64,000 nt of DNA from Aeromonas rivipollensis (GCF_010974825.1 NZ_JAAILA010000026.1:124001-188000); one strand, 5' to 3'; shown: positions 17,758-26,471, counted from the stretch's first letter. A program made the numbers and translations. The notes: generated by a model from the letters alone, not told the origin.

Positions 17758-18537
17758 ATGGACAAGCAGACGCTGGTAATCAAGTTGGGTGGTGCCCTGA
17801 TCGAGAACGACGAGGCGCTAACCGCCCTGTTCGCTACCCTGAAAACCTTCCTGGACGATCAGCACCGTCCCCTGGTGCTGGTGCACGGTGGTGGCTGCCT
17901 GGTGGATGACCTGCTCAAGGGACTGGGGATGACCTCCACCAAGAAGAACGGCCTGCGGGTCACCCCGTTCGAGCAGATCCCCTTCATCGCCGGGGCCCTG
18001 GCGGGCACGGCGAACAAGATGATGATGGCCAAGGCCATCGCCACCGGCATCCCTGCGGTGGGTCTCTGCCTCGCCGACGGCGGCCTCTGCCAGGTGACCC
18101 AGCTCGACCCGGATCTCGGCGCCGTAGGTGACTGCCAGCCGGGCAACCCGGCGCTGGTGGCCGGCATCCTGGGGCAGGGCTTCCTGCCGGTGGTGAGCTC
18201 CATCGGCATCACCGCTGACGGTCAGCTGATGAACGTCAACGCGGATCAGGCGGCCACCGCCATTGCCGAGGCGCTCGGTGCCGATCTGGTGATGCTGTCG
18301 GACGTGAGTGGCATCCTGGATGGCAAGGGCAAGCTGGTTGCCAAGCTGGACAAGCAGAGCGCGCTGGACCTGATGGAGAAGGGGGTTATTACGGACGGCA
18401 TGGCGGTCAAGGTGAAGGCAGCGCTGCACGCCGCAGAGACCCTGGGCAAACCTGTCTGTGTCGCCAGCTGGCGCTACCCGGATCAACTGCTCAAGCTGCT
18501 GGCGGGCGGTGCCGTCGGCACCCAAGTCACCCTCTAA
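17758..18537 (+). CDS. argB: Acetylglutamate kinase
   Basis: 259-residue amino-acid kinase that phosphorylates N-acetylglutamate (E. coli 258). KLGGALIEN at residues 9-17, [14 protein letters not shown] substrate/phosphate loop and [23 protein letters not shown] near the C-terminal half. Upstream AAGGA supports the ATG at 17758. The short form without an N-terminal arginine-sensing helix suggests it is not strongly arginine inhibited, as in E. coli. 25 bases separate it from argF. Confidence 0.96.
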   Translation: MDKQTLVIKLGGALIENDEALTALFATLKTFLDDQHRPLVLVHGGGCLVDDLLKGLGMTSTKKNGLRVTPFEQIPFIAGALAGTANKMMMAKAIATGIPAVGLCLADGGLCQVTQLDPDLGAVGDCQPGNPALVAGILGQGFLPVVSSIGITADGQLMNVNADQAATAIAEALGADLVMLSDVSGILDGKGKLVAKLDKQSALDLMEKGVITDGMAVKVKAALHAAETLGKPVCVASWRYPDQLLKLLAGGAVGTQVTL

Positions 18538-18562
18538 CCCTGGCCGGAAAAAGGAACATCCG

Positions 18563-19474
18563 ATGCAACATCTTCTGAAAGACAGCGACTTGAGCAAGGC
18601 CCAGATCGAGGCGCTGATAGCTCTGGGCAAATCGGTCAAGGCCGACCCCAAGAAGTACGGCCAGGCGCTGGCGGGCAAGAGCGTGGTCACCCTGTTCGAG
18701 AAGCCTTCCCTGCGCACCCGGGTCACCTTCGACATCGGCATCGCCCGGCTCGGCGGTCACAGCGTCTACCTGGATCAGCAGAACGGCGCGCTCGGCAAGC
18801 GGGAATCGGTGAAGGATTTCGCCGCCAACCTGTCCCGCTGGTGTGACGCCATAGTCGCGCGGGTGTTCGATCACCAGACCCTGGTCGAGCTGGCGGAGCA
18901 TGGCTCTGTGCCCGTGGTGAACAGCCTGTGCAACCTCTACCACCCCTGTCAGGGGCTGGCGGACTTCATGACCATCAGCGAGCATTACAGCGATCTCTCC
19001 AAGGTGAAGCTGGCCTACCTCGGCGATGGCAACAACGTCAGCCACTCCCTGCTGCTGCTGGGGGCGACACTCGGCACCGATGTGACTCTGGTCTGCCCCA
19101 AGGGCCATGGCCCGGATACCCAGCTCTTCCTGCAGGCCCAGGCGCTGGCGGCGCAATCCGGTGCCCACATCAACATCAGCGATGACGTGGGCGCCATCGA
19201 AGGCTTTGACGTGGTTTATACCGACACCTGGGTCTCCATGGGTGACAACACACCAATGGAGCAGGTAAAAGATATCTTCATGCCTTATCAGATCAACCAG
19301 GCCCTGCTCGATCGCACCGGCATCCAGCATGTGCTGCATTGCCAGCCGGCGCACCGGGAGCTGGAGATCACCTCGGAGGTCATGGACGGACCAGCCTCCC
19401 TCATCATGGATGAGGCAGAAAACCGGATGCATATCCAGAATGCCGTGCTGCTGACCCTGCTGGGTCATAAATAA
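18563..19474 (+). CDS. argF: Ornithine carbamoyltransferase (short form) with an unusual ornithine loop
   Basis: 303-residue transcarbamylase in the arg operon, making citrulline from ornithine and carbamoyl phosphate. Carbamoyl-phosphate motif SLRTR (49-53) and HPCQ (127-130) are intact. The ornithine-binding loop that is normally HCLPxHRG reads HCQPAHRE (259-266): Leu to Gln and Gly to Glu. The length is about 30 residues under the E. coli ArgF/ArgI type, like the short enzymes of Shewanella and many other bacteria. AAAGGAAC precedes the ATG. Position between argB and argG makes the role clear, but a shifted substrate (for example an acylated ornithine) cannot be excluded from sequence. Confidence 0.88.
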   Translation: MQHLLKDSDLSKAQIEALIALGKSVKADPKKYGQALAGKSVVTLFEKPSLRTRVTFDIGIARLGGHSVYLDQQNGALGKRESVKDFAANLSRWCDAIVARVFDHQTLVELAEHGSVPVVNSLCNLYHPCQGLADFMTISEHYSDLSKVKLAYLGDGNNVSHSLLLLGATLGTDVTLVCPKGHGPDTQLFLQAQALAAQSGAHINISDDVGAIEGFDVVYTDTWVSMGDNTPMEQVKDIFMPYQINQALLDRTGIQHVLHCQPAHRELEITSEVMDGPASLIMDEAENRMHIQNAVLLTLLGHK

Positions 19475-19528
19475 GCCGGCAACCGACCCTGAATCACAAC
19501 CTTATCGAATCATCACGGAGAGAAGTAA

Positions 19529-20764
19529 ATGAGCGGAATCAACAAGATCGTACTGGCTTACTCGGGCGGACTGGATACCTCGGCCATCATTCCCTGGCTG
19601 AAGGAGAACTACGATGCGGAGATCATCGCCTTCGTCGCCGACGTCGGTCAGGAGCGTGACGATCTGGAAGGGATCGAGCAAAAAGCCATCGCCTCCGGCG
19701 CCACCAAGTGCATCGTCAAGGATCTGCGGGAAGAGTTCGTCAAAGAGTACGTCTATCCGACCCTGAAGACAGGCGCCGTCTATGAAGGCACCTACCTGCT
19801 GGGCACCTCCATGGCCCGTCCCATCATCGCCAAGGCGATGGTGGAAGCGGCCTTGGCGGAAGGGGCAGACGCCATCTCCCACGGCTGTACCGGCAAGGGC
19901 AACGATCAGGTGCGTTTCGAAGGCGCCGTGGCCGCCCTGGCACCCCAGCTGAAGGTCATCGCCCCCTGGCGTCTGTGGGACATGCGCTCCCGGGAAGATC
20001 TGCTGGCCTATCTGGAAGCCCGCGACATCCCCTGCAAGGCGACCCTGAAGAAGATCTACAGCCGCGACGCCAACGCCTGGCACATCTCTACCGAGGGTGG
20101 CGAGCTGGAGAGCACCTGGAACGAGCCGTCCGAAGCTGTCTGGCAGTGGACTGTCTCCGCCGAGCAGGCACCGGACCAACCGGAGTACGTCAAGCTGACC
20201 GTGGCCCAGGGCGAAGTGGTGGCCGTTGACGACCAGCCGCTGACTCCGCACCAGATCCTGATGACCCTGAACGAGCGTGCCGGCAAGCACGGCGTGGGCC
20301 GCATCGACATCACCGAGAACCGCATGGTGGGCATGAAGTCCCGTGGCTGCTACGAGACCCCGGGTGGTACCGTCATGGTGGCGGCGCTGCGCGCCGTGGA
20401 AGAGCTGGTACTGGATAGACCGACCCGCGCCTGGCGCGAGAAGCTGGGTGCCGAGTTCTCCCACCTGGTCTATGACGGTCGCTGGTTCACCCCGCTGTGC
20501 AAGGCCATTGTCGCTTCCGCCAACGCCATCGCCGAAGATCTCGACGGTGAAGTGGTGCTGAAGATGTACAAGGGCCAGGTCACTGCGGTGCAGAAGAAGT
20601 CGCCGAACAGCCTCTACTCCGAAGACTTCGCCACCTTCGGCGCCGACGAGGTGTACGACCAGAGCCACGCAGAAGGCTTCATCCGTCTCTACACCCTGGC
20701 CAGCCGGATCCGCGCCATGAAGGAGCAGCATCAGGCCATCGGCGGTGATCACACCCACGGCTAA
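19529..20764 (+). CDS. argG: Argininosuccinate synthase
   Basis: 411-residue enzyme joining citrulline and aspartate with ATP. The N-terminal PP-loop is [16 protein letters not shown]; downstream [16 protein letters not shown] (citrulline/aspartate site) and [13 protein letters not shown]. The start at 19529 is supported by GGAGAGAAGTAA. Belongs to the shorter argininosuccinate synthase type (about 400 residues) rather than the 447-residue E. coli type. A perfect hairpin follows 27 bases after the stop. Confidence 0.96.
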   Translation: MSGINKIVLAYSGGLDTSAIIPWLKENYDAEIIAFVADVGQERDDLEGIEQKAIASGATKCIVKDLREEFVKEYVYPTLKTGAVYEGTYLLGTSMARPIIAKAMVEAALAEGADAISHGCTGKGNDQVRFEGAVAALAPQLKVIAPWRLWDMRSREDLLAYLEARDIPCKATLKKIYSRDANAWHISTEGGELESTWNEPSEAVWQWTVSAEQAPDQPEYVKLTVAQGEVVAVDDQPLTPHQILMTLNERAGKHGVGRIDITENRMVGMKSRGCYETPGGTVMVAALRAVEELVLDRPTRAWREKLGAEFSHLVYDGRWFTPLCKAIVASANAIAEDLDGEVVLKMYKGQVTAVQKKSPNSLYSEDFATFGADEVYDQSHAEGFIRLYTLASRIRAMKEQHQAIGGDHTHG

Positions 20765-20791
20765 GCCGCAGGATTAAATCCGCTGGTACCG

Positions 20792-20814
20792 GTGAGGGGG
20801 CTTGGCCCCCTCAC
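20792..20814 (+). terminator. Hairpin after argG
   Basis: GTGAGGGGGC-TTG-GCCCCCTCAC, a perfect 10-bp stem, followed by TTATAA rather than a long T run; a moderate terminator. Confidence 0.65.
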
Positions 20815-20947
20815 TTATAAGCGGCGACCTGGTTCCCTTGTCTGTAGGAGGGGGAAGGATAACCGATGAGCTGTGACAAGAGCGGCAGCACCCTGGCCGC
20901 TTCTGTGAGATAACAGGGGCAGTGTGAATATGGTGCTGAAGCATTTT

Positions 20948-21157
20948 CGCCCTTCTCCCGCTTACTTGAAAAAGAATGAGGGAAGGGGCGGGGATGAGGG
21001 ATTGCCCTCACCCTAGCCCTCTCCCAGAGGGAGAGGGCACCGATCGAGGTTAGGTGTGGTGGCAGCTCATTTTTTGTTGGCAGATTAACCACGATTTACC
21101 CGTAGATTACCGTCTTGCTCCCTTCTCCCCTTGCGGGAGAAGGGTTGGGGATGAGGG
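20948..21157. repeat. REP-like palindromic repeats in the 533-bp argG-argH gap
   Basis: The gap 20765-21297 has no credible gene; long open frames here are the typical false translation of this repeat class. It holds at least three GC-rich palindromes sharing CCCTTCTCCC / GGGATGAGGG modules: an imperfect one at 20948-20990, a perfect 10-bp stem GCCCTCTCCC-AGA-GGGAGAGGGC at 21016-21038, and another perfect one at 21120-21144 (CCCTTCTCCC-CTTGC-GGGAGAAGGG). This looks like an interspersed extragenic palindromic element pair. Confidence 0.75.
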
Positions 21158-21297
21158 GGCGGTTACGGTAACAGCATCGATCACCACCGCACTGTTATGC
21201 AGAAAAATACAGGGCAAGATTTCAGCGCGCAGGCCAAGGGGCCGCGCGAGTAGGGCAGGCGCAGGCGCCTACCGACAACGGATTCAAGGAGAGCAGT

Positions 21298-22683
21298 ATG
21301 GCACTTTGGGGTGGACGCTTCAGTCAGGGAGCCGATAGCCGGTTCAAGCAGTTCAACGATTCGCTGCGGTTCGATTACCGGCTGGCGGAGCAGGATATTC
21401 AGGGCTCCATGGCCTGGGCCAAGGCGCTGGTGAAGGTGGGCGTCTTGACCGCCGACGAGCAGGCGCAGTTGCAGCAGGCGATGGAGGTGCTGCTCGCCTC
21501 GGTGCAGCAGGATCCCCAGCAGATCCTTAGCTCGGATGCCGAAGACATCCACTCCTGGGTCGAGGGCAAGCTCATCGATGCCGTCGGCACCCTGGGCAAG
21601 AAGCTGCACACCGGCCGCTCGCGCAACGATCAGGTCGCCACCGACTTGAAACTCTGGTGCAAGGCCCAGGGCGAGCTGCTGCTCGGCTCCATCACGGCGC
21701 TGCAACAGGGGCTGGTCGCTTCCGCCCGTGCCAACCAGGCTGCGGTGCTGCCGGGTTACACCCACCTGCAGCGTGCCCAGCCGGTCACCTTCGCCCACTG
21801 GGCGCTGGCCTATGTGGAGATGCTGGAGCGGGATCACTCCCGTCTGCAGGATGCCCTCAAGCGCCTCGACACCAGCCCGCTCGGCTGCGGCGCCCTGGCG
21901 GGTACGGCGTATGCCATCGATCGGGAAGCGCTGGCGCTCGACATGGGCTTTAGTGGCGCGACCCGCAACAGCCTGGATTCGGTCTCGGATCGGGATCACG
22001 TGGTGGAGCTGATGCACGTGGCGTCCCTCTCCATGACCCACCTTTCTCGTTTTGCGGAAGATCTTATCTTCTACAACACCGGCGAGGCGGGCTTCGTCGA
22101 GCTTTCCGATGCGGTCACCTCCGGCTCTTCCTTGATGCCCCAGAAGAAGAATCCGGACGCCCTTGAGCTCATTCGCGGCAAGACCGGCCGGGTGGTCGGC
22201 GCCCAGATGGGCATGCTGATGAGCCTGAAGGCGCTGCCGCTGGCCTACAACAAGGACATGCAGGAAGACAAGGAAGGGCTGTTCGATGCCCTCGACACCT
22301 GGCACGACTGCCTCGACATGGCGGCCCTGGTGCTGATCGATCTCAAGGTGAATGGCGAACGCACCAAGGCGGCGGCCCAGGGCGGCTATGCCAATGCCAC
22401 CGAACTGGCGGATTATCTGGTGGCCAAGGGGATCCCCTTCCGCGAGGCGCACCATATCGTCGGTGAGACTGTGGTCTACGCGATCCAGGTGAAGAAGCCG
22501 CTGGAGGAGCTCTCTTTGTCTGAGTTCCAGCGCTTCAGCCCGGTCGTGGGAGAGGACGTCTACCCGAACCTGGAGCTGGAAGCCACCCTGGCCAAGCGGG
22601 TCGCCAAGGGCGGCGTCGCCCGCGAGCAGATAGAAGCGGCGCTGGTCGCCGCCGAACAGTGGTTGGCCAAGCGCGCTGGCTGA
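21298..22683 (+). CDS. argH: Argininosuccinate lyase
   Basis: 461-residue fumarase/aspartase-superfamily enzyme that splits argininosuccinate into arginine and fumarate. Signature loop [13 protein letters not shown], the [12 protein letters not shown] motif near residues 105-117 and [21 protein letters not shown] precedes the ATG. It is separated from argG by 533 bases of repeat DNA, so it may depend on its own promoter. Length equals that of the free-standing family; no fused argA domain as found in Vibrio/Moritella ArgH(A). Confidence 0.96.
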   Translation: MALWGGRFSQGADSRFKQFNDSLRFDYRLAEQDIQGSMAWAKALVKVGVLTADEQAQLQQAMEVLLASVQQDPQQILSSDAEDIHSWVEGKLIDAVGTLGKKLHTGRSRNDQVATDLKLWCKAQGELLLGSITALQQGLVASARANQAAVLPGYTHLQRAQPVTFAHWALAYVEMLERDHSRLQDALKRLDTSPLGCGALAGTAYAIDREALALDMGFSGATRNSLDSVSDRDHVVELMHVASLSMTHLSRFAEDLIFYNTGEAGFVELSDAVTSGSSLMPQKKNPDALELIRGKTGRVVGAQMGMLMSLKALPLAYNKDMQEDKEGLFDALDTWHDCLDMAALVLIDLKVNGERTKAAAQGGYANATELADYLVAKGIPFREAHHIVGETVVYAIQVKKPLEELSLSEFQRFSPVVGEDVYPNLELEATLAKRVAKGGVAREQIEAALVAAEQWLAKRAG

Positions 22684-22711
22684 ATGGCAGCGGCCAGGGT
22701 CCCATGAGCAG

Positions 22712-22743
22712 AAAACGGCAACCTCGGGGTTGCCGTTTTTTTA
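22712..22743 (+). terminator. Rho-independent terminator after argH
   Basis: AAAACGGCAACC-TCG-GGTTGCCGTTTT-type stem with a run of seven Ts. Almost the same stem core recurs after the PaiB gene (25859-25880). Confidence 0.92.
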
Positions 22744-22790
22744 TGTGCCCTATTGTGTGGGCTAGTCTGCGGCTATGTCAGCGAGGGTCC

Positions 22791-23681
22791 TCAGCCCTTG
22801 CTGGCACTGGCCTGATGCACGGCATCGGTGAGCAGGGTCTGCAACTGGTGCTCGGCCTCATTGGGTTCATTGCCCGCCCTCAGCAGGGCGATCCCCAGGG
22901 TGCCCGGCGATGGCAGCACATCGGTCAAGGGGGATAGGGTGGCCGGCATGCCTAGGGTGGAGCGCACCGTGAGCCCGAGCCCTGCCTGCAAGGCCGCCCA
23001 GATGCCCGCCAGACTCTGGCTGGTGAAGGCGATGCGCCAGGGGATCCCGGCCTCATCGAGGGCCCGGGTGGCCCGTGATCGCATCAGGCAGGGGGCATCG
23101 AAGACCACCAGGGGCAGAGGCTCCCCCCGAGCCAGCAGAGGGGCGAGCTCCCAGTCCGGGTGCGCTATCCATTGCAGTGGCACCAGGTCGATGAGCTTGG
23201 CATCCATCCCCTCATCTTGTGGCTGCCAGGTCAGGGCAATGTCGAGGCTGCCCTCCCTGATCCCTTTCGTCAGCGGCCCATTGCGATCGATGCGGGTCGT
23301 CATGCGAAGCCCAGGGTGCAGGCGACAGAAGGGCCCCAGCACAGCCGGCAGCAAAGACTCGCCAAAGTCCTCCTGTACTCCCAGCCTGATCTCTCCTTGC
23401 AGCAACTCCCCCTTGAGGGCGCGCATGGCCTCGTCATTGAGATCCAGCAGCCGTTTCCCATACCCCAGCAGCAGCTCGCCCTGGGCTGTCGGGATCAGGT
23501 GGCGCCCGCTGCGAGCGACCAGCGCCGTGCCGCATTGCTGCTCGAGTTTTTTCAACTGGGCGCTGACCGCCGAGGTGGAACGACACAGCCGCTGCGCCGC
23601 CAGCGCAAAGTTGCCGCACTCCATGCCGACGACATAGCTGCGCAGGGCATCGAGATCCAGGTTCAGGGGAAGGGGCGTCAT
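22791..23681 (-). CDS. LysR-family transcriptional regulator
   Basis: 296-residue LysR protein. Winged HTH at residues about 8-67 (LDALRSYVVGMECGNFALAAQRLCRSTSAVSAQLKKLE), then the effector domain (LQGEIRLGVQEDFGESLLPAVLGPF). Divergent from the carboxymuconolactone decarboxylase - tautomerase - DUF4865 operon across about 96 bases containing a palindrome; it is probably their regulator. Effector unknown, perhaps an aromatic or unsaturated acid given the neighbouring enzymes. Confidence 0.87.
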   Translation of the reverse strand: MTPLPLNLDLDALRSYVVGMECGNFALAAQRLCRSTSAVSAQLKKLEQQCGTALVARSGRHLIPTAQGELLLGYGKRLLDLNDEAMRALKGELLQGEIRLGVQEDFGESLLPAVLGPFCRLHPGLRMTTRIDRNGPLTKGIREGSLDIALTWQPQDEGMDAKLIDLVPLQWIAHPDWELAPLLARGEPLPLVVFDAPCLMRSRATRALDEAGIPWRIAFTSQSLAGIWAALQAGLGLTVRSTLGMPATLSPLTDVLPSPGTLGIALLRAGNEPNEAEHQLQTLLTDAVHQASASKG

Positions 23682-23691
23682 AATTGTCCTG

Positions 23692-23705
23692 ATAATCGGG
23701 ATTAT
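23692..23705. promoter_or_regulatory. Candidate LysR operator palindrome
   Basis: ATAATC-GG-GATTAT, 6-2-6 inverted repeat immediately upstream of the LysR start and about 75 bases before the divergent operon, in an AT-rich promoter region. Confidence 0.4.
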
Positions 23706-23777
23706 TGGTCTTTGATATTTCGATTTTATAAATTGTAGCAGTGGGAGAGAGTGGCTTCACCATCCAAGGAGATTGCC

Positions 23778-24104
23778 ATGACCCACCCTGTTCTTGATCG
23801 TGACGACCTGGCGCTGACAGCGCCGAGACTGTCCCAGCTAGCGGAAGAGACGCTGTTTGGCGATATCTGGCAGCGGCCCGCCCTGTCAGCCCGCGAGCGC
23901 AGTCTGATCACCCTGGCCATACTGGCGTCGCTGGGCCGGGTGCAACAGCTGCCCTGGCACATAGCGTTCGCCCAGCAAAATGGCCTGACACGGGATCAGC
24001 TGGAGGAGTTGTTCACCCATCTCGCCTTCTACGCCGGCTTGCCCGCCGCTGTCACCGCCGTGAGCCTGCTGCCCGCCCGCGAGGAGGCCAACCCATGCCG
24101 CTGA
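23778..24104 (+). CDS. Carboxymuconolactone decarboxylase-family protein
   Basis: 108-residue all-helical CMD-family protein. Family core: FGDIWQRPALSARERSLITLAILASLGRVQQLPWHIAFAQQNG followed by LEELFTHLAFYAGLPAAVTAV. It has the histidine of the gamma-carboxymuconolactone decarboxylase type and no CxxC, so it is not an AhpD-like peroxidase. AAGGAGA lies five bases before the ATG. First of three overlapping genes. With a tautomerase next door, a role in ring-cleavage product or unsaturated ketoacid metabolism is possible; there is no pca pathway here. Confidence 0.85.
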   Translation: MTHPVLDRDDLALTAPRLSQLAEETLFGDIWQRPALSARERSLITLAILASLGRVQQLPWHIAFAQQNGLTRDQLEELFTHLAFYAGLPAAVTAVSLLPAREEANPCR

Positions 24105-24487
24105 CCCGCATCACAGTGCGCGAGGGGATGAGCGACGCGCGTCTGCAACAGCTCTCCGCACTCTATCACCAGACCCTGGTGGAGGTGTTTGATGTGCCGC
24201 CGGAGGACAAGTTCCAGATCCTGGAGGCCTTGCCGGCCAGGGCGCTTGTTTATCATCCCCACTATCAGACCGGCCGCCGGGACGGCGACTTCATCCTGTT
24301 CCAGATCCTGGCGGGAAAGCCCCGCAGCACTGCGGTCAAGCAGCGGCTCTATGAGCGGCTCGCCGAGCGCCTGCATGCGGACTTGGGCATCCATCCCGAC
24401 AACCTCATGGTGGTCATTCAGATGAACGGCAGCGAGGAGTGGAGCTTCGGACGGGGTCTGATGTTTCGGCAGGAGGTGAGCTTATGA
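24095..24487 (+). CDS. Tautomerase-superfamily protein (malonate semialdehyde decarboxylase-like)
   Basis: 130-residue protein that begins Met-Pro, giving the N-terminal catalytic proline typical of 4-oxalocrotonate tautomerase and MSAD enzymes. Segments ALYHQTLVEVFDVPPEDKFQ and FILFQILAGKPRSTAVKQRLYERLAERL match the longer tautomerase subgroup. Overlaps the CMD gene by 10 bases and the next gene by ATGA, so all three are translated together. The reaction is unknown. Confidence 0.83.
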   Translation: MPLTRITVREGMSDARLQQLSALYHQTLVEVFDVPPEDKFQILEALPARALVYHPHYQTGRRDGDFILFQILAGKPRSTAVKQRLYERLAERLHADLGIHPDNLMVVIQMNGSEEWSFGRGLMFRQEVSL

Positions 24488-25050
24488 TCGCCATGCACTA
24501 CAGATTCACCCTGCCGGCGGACTACGACATGGCGCTGATCGAGCAGCGGATCGCCAGCAATGGCGCCAGACTCGACGGCTTCCCCGGTCTGCTGTTCAAG
24601 GCCTATCTCTATGGCCGCCATGACGAGGCCGCGCTGCCATGCCGGGAGAATCGCTATGCCCCCTTCTATGTGTGGCAAAGCGCCGAGGCGATGCGCAGCT
24701 TCATTGTCAGCGAGGGCTTCGCGGCGCTCACCAGGCAGTTTGGCTGGCCCCATATCGAGACCTGGCATCTGCTGTCAGCCCCGCAGATGGAGGATCTCGA
24801 GCAGGCCAGGGTGGCCATCTTGCGGCGCACTCCCATTGTCCCCCATTCCAGCCTGGCCGAGCGGCGCACTCCCATTGTCCCCCATTCCAGCCTGGCCGAG
24901 CTGCGCACCGGGGCCATGCTGAGCGGCTGGGACCTTTCCCGCTGGCAGTGGCTGGAGGTGGATCTCCTGCCATCGCTCCCACAAGTGATGCCGGCAGGGG
25001 CCGATGCCTATCACATCGGCTATCTGGCCAAAGGGAGCCCTTTGCCCTGA
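24484..25050 (+). CDS. DUF4865-family protein with an internal 13-residue tandem duplication
   Basis: 188-residue protein starting at the ATGA overlap with the tautomerase. N-terminal half resembles a dimeric alpha-beta barrel (MHYRFTLPADYDMALIEQRI, YAPFYVWQSAEAMRSFIVSEGF). I recognise the family as DUF4865, found with LysR/tautomerase genes; function unknown. Residues about 114-139 hold two identical copies of RRTPIVPHSSLAE encoded by a perfect 39-bp DNA repeat, which should lengthen a loop. No frameshift or stop results. No cysteine pair, signal or membrane segment seen. Confidence 0.75.
   Translation: MIAMHYRFTLPADYDMALIEQRIASNGARLDGFPGLLFKAYLYGRHDEAALPCRENRYAPFYVWQSAEAMRSFIVSEGFAALTRQFGWPHIETWHLLSAPQMEDLEQARVAILRRTPIVPHSSLAERRTPIVPHSSLAELRTGAMLSGWDLSRWQWLEVDLLPSLPQVMPAGADAYHIGYLAKGSPLP
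24823..24900 (+). repeat. Perfect 39-bp tandem duplication inside the DUF4865 gene
   Basis: Two identical 39-base copies, 24823-24861 and 24862-24900, each in frame and encoding RRTPIVPHSSLAE. Complete identity, including wobble positions, means a very recent event. Confidence 0.97.
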
Positions 25051-25190
25051 ACGGGTGACAGCGGCTATCCGGTGGCGGCCAAGGCTTTCTTCGGTGGCGC
25101 CCGGCAGGCAAACTCGAGATGATGCTTTCCCCCATGGGAGCATCTCGACGGGTTTAGTACGGACACACCACCACGGATAAAGGAGCCTGC

Positions 25191-25826
25191 ATGTATCTGC
25201 CACCCCATTTCGCCGCCACAGATCCCGCCTCTTTGCATCGGCTGATGCGCGCTCATCCCCTGGGGGCCCTGGTCACCCAGGGGGAGCTGGGGCTGGATGC
25301 CAACCACCTGCCGTTCGAGTTCGATGCCGATGAGGGGGAGCATGGGATCCTGCGGGCCCATGTGGCGCGCAACAACCCGCTCTGGCAGGAGGTGAAGGAA
25401 GGGCAGGAGGTGCTGGTGATCTTCAGGGCCGTCGAGGGCTACATCTCCCCTAACTGGTATCCGAGCAAGCAGGCGCACCACCAGCAGGTGCCCACCTGGA
25501 ACTATGCCGTGGTGCACGCCCACGGTCGCATCCGGGTGCGGGACGACGCCCGCTTCGTGCGCCGCCTGTTGGCCACCCTGACTCGCACCCAGGAGGCTGC
25601 CGAGCCCGCTCCCTGGAAGATGGCGGATGCACCGAGAGATTATATCGAAGCCATGGTGCAGGCTGTGGTGGGCATAGAGATCGAGATCCATCAGTTGGTC
25701 GGCAAGTTCAAGCTGAGTCAGAACAAGGAGGAGGGGGACCGGCTGGGGGCCGTCGATGCTTTGCAGGCCAAGGGCCAGACGGCGCTGGCAGCGGCGATGC
25801 AACAGTCACCACTCTCGCCGCGATAG
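25191..25826 (+). CDS. FMN-binding protein of the PaiB family
   Basis: 211-residue split-barrel flavoprotein-like protein of the PaiB / protease synthase and sporulation negative regulator family. Seen: MYLPPHFAATDPASLHRLMRAHPLGALVT, LPFEFDADEGEHGILRAHVARNNPLW, AYISPNWYPSK-type motif (GYISPNWYPSKQAHHQQVPTWNY) and C-terminal LVGKFKLSQNK. AAGGAGCCTGC precedes the ATG. In Bacillus, PaiB works with the polyamine acetyltransferase PaiA; a GNAT gene lies convergent downstream here (25973-26434). FMN or heme binding is expected but a regulatory role is not shown. Confidence 0.87.
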   Translation: MYLPPHFAATDPASLHRLMRAHPLGALVTQGELGLDANHLPFEFDADEGEHGILRAHVARNNPLWQEVKEGQEVLVIFRAVEGYISPNWYPSKQAHHQQVPTWNYAVVHAHGRIRVRDDARFVRRLLATLTRTQEAAEPAPWKMADAPRDYIEAMVQAVVGIEIEIHQLVGKFKLSQNKEEGDRLGAVDALQAKGQTALAAAMQQSPLSPR

Positions 25827-25858
25827 CGATAAATTCCACTATGTGGAGAGATAGCAAA

Positions 25859-25880
25859 ACGGCAACCCATGGGTTGCCGT
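25859..25880. terminator. Terminator after the PaiB gene
   Basis: Perfect palindrome ACGGCAACCCATGGGTTGCCGT, followed on the plus strand by TGTTG; preceded by AAAA, so it can work in both directions. Confidence 0.8.
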
Positions 25881-25913
25881 TGTTGATGGTGTGTCCGTTC
25901 AGAGCATCATTGG

Positions 25914-25971
25914 CCAGGTGGCTGGCGCCATAGCTTCCATTCCGCGACCAGCTATGGGGCTGGCTGCCTGG
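25914..25971. other. Long imperfect hairpin downstream of the GNAT gene
   Basis: 22-base arms (25914-25935 and 25950-25971) pair except at a few positions: CCAGGTGGCTGGCGCCATAG against CTATGGGGCTGGCTGCCTGG, with a 14-base loop. It begins next to the stop codon of the minus-strand GNAT gene. No T run. It lacks the GTTRRRY core of integron attC sites. Confidence 0.5.
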
Positions 25972-25972
25972 A

Positions 25973-26434
25973 CTACAATTTCTTGCGCATCAATGCATTG
26001 GGGATCACGACGCTGCGGCGGACTGGATACCTTCTCTCCTCCACATGAAAGCCATGCAGTGCGAAGAAGGGTTCCGCCGTCTTGCTCACATCAGCCGTCA
26101 GTTCGCCAATATCCAATAACCTGGCCTCTTCATGAAGGCACATCATCAAGCGGGTGCCGACCCCTTGTCGTGCATGAGAGCCAGACACGAAAAAGTGGTC
26201 GATATAGCCATTGGGCTGAACGTCAGCATACCCGGCGATGTCACCATCAATTTCAGCGACAAAGGGGCGTAATGTCCTGATATGGTCAGCCCACCGCGTC
26301 GGGGAAATATCCTCGGGTGCCCATGCCTGAATTTGCTCCGCTGTGTAGTCTGCCGATGCAACTTCATGCACTGCCGATAAAAAAACCTTAAATAACGCGG
26401 CTTCATCCCCGATGTTGAATCGTCGGATTTTCAT
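25973..26434 (-). CDS. GNAT-family N-acetyltransferase (YafP-like)
   Basis: 153-residue acetyltransferase: MKIRRFNIGDEAALFKVFLSAVHEVASADYTAEQIQAW, then GYIDHFFVSGSHARQGVGTRLMMCLHEEAR with the acetyl-CoA loop RQGVGT. The ATG at 26434 follows GAGAGGAAACA. Base composition is clearly lower in GC and codon use differs from the neighbours, suggesting recent acquisition. A long imperfect hairpin abuts its 3' end. Substrate unknown. Confidence 0.85.
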   Translation of the reverse strand: MKIRRFNIGDEAALFKVFLSAVHEVASADYTAEQIQAWAPEDISPTRWADHIRTLRPFVAEIDGDIAGYADVQPNGYIDHFFVSGSHARQGVGTRLMMCLHEEARLLDIGELTADVSKTAEPFFALHGFHVEERRYPVRRSVVIPNALMRKKL

Positions 26435-26471
26435 TGTTTCCTCTCTGGATAACGGAGACTGGGTGCCCGGC

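Noticed and set aside
20811-21092. Possible 93-residue gene in the argG-argH gap
   Set aside because: The translation (SLWERARVRA and similar) is the well-known false reading of REP-like palindromes; no start site or family.
22791-25826. Defence or toxin island
   Set aside because: All genes are metabolic or regulatory families; there are no nucleases, helicases or abortive-infection domains.
25914-25971. Integron attC site next to the GNAT gene
   Set aside because: The hairpin has no GTTRRRY/RYYYAAC core, and there is no integrase or second cassette in the window.
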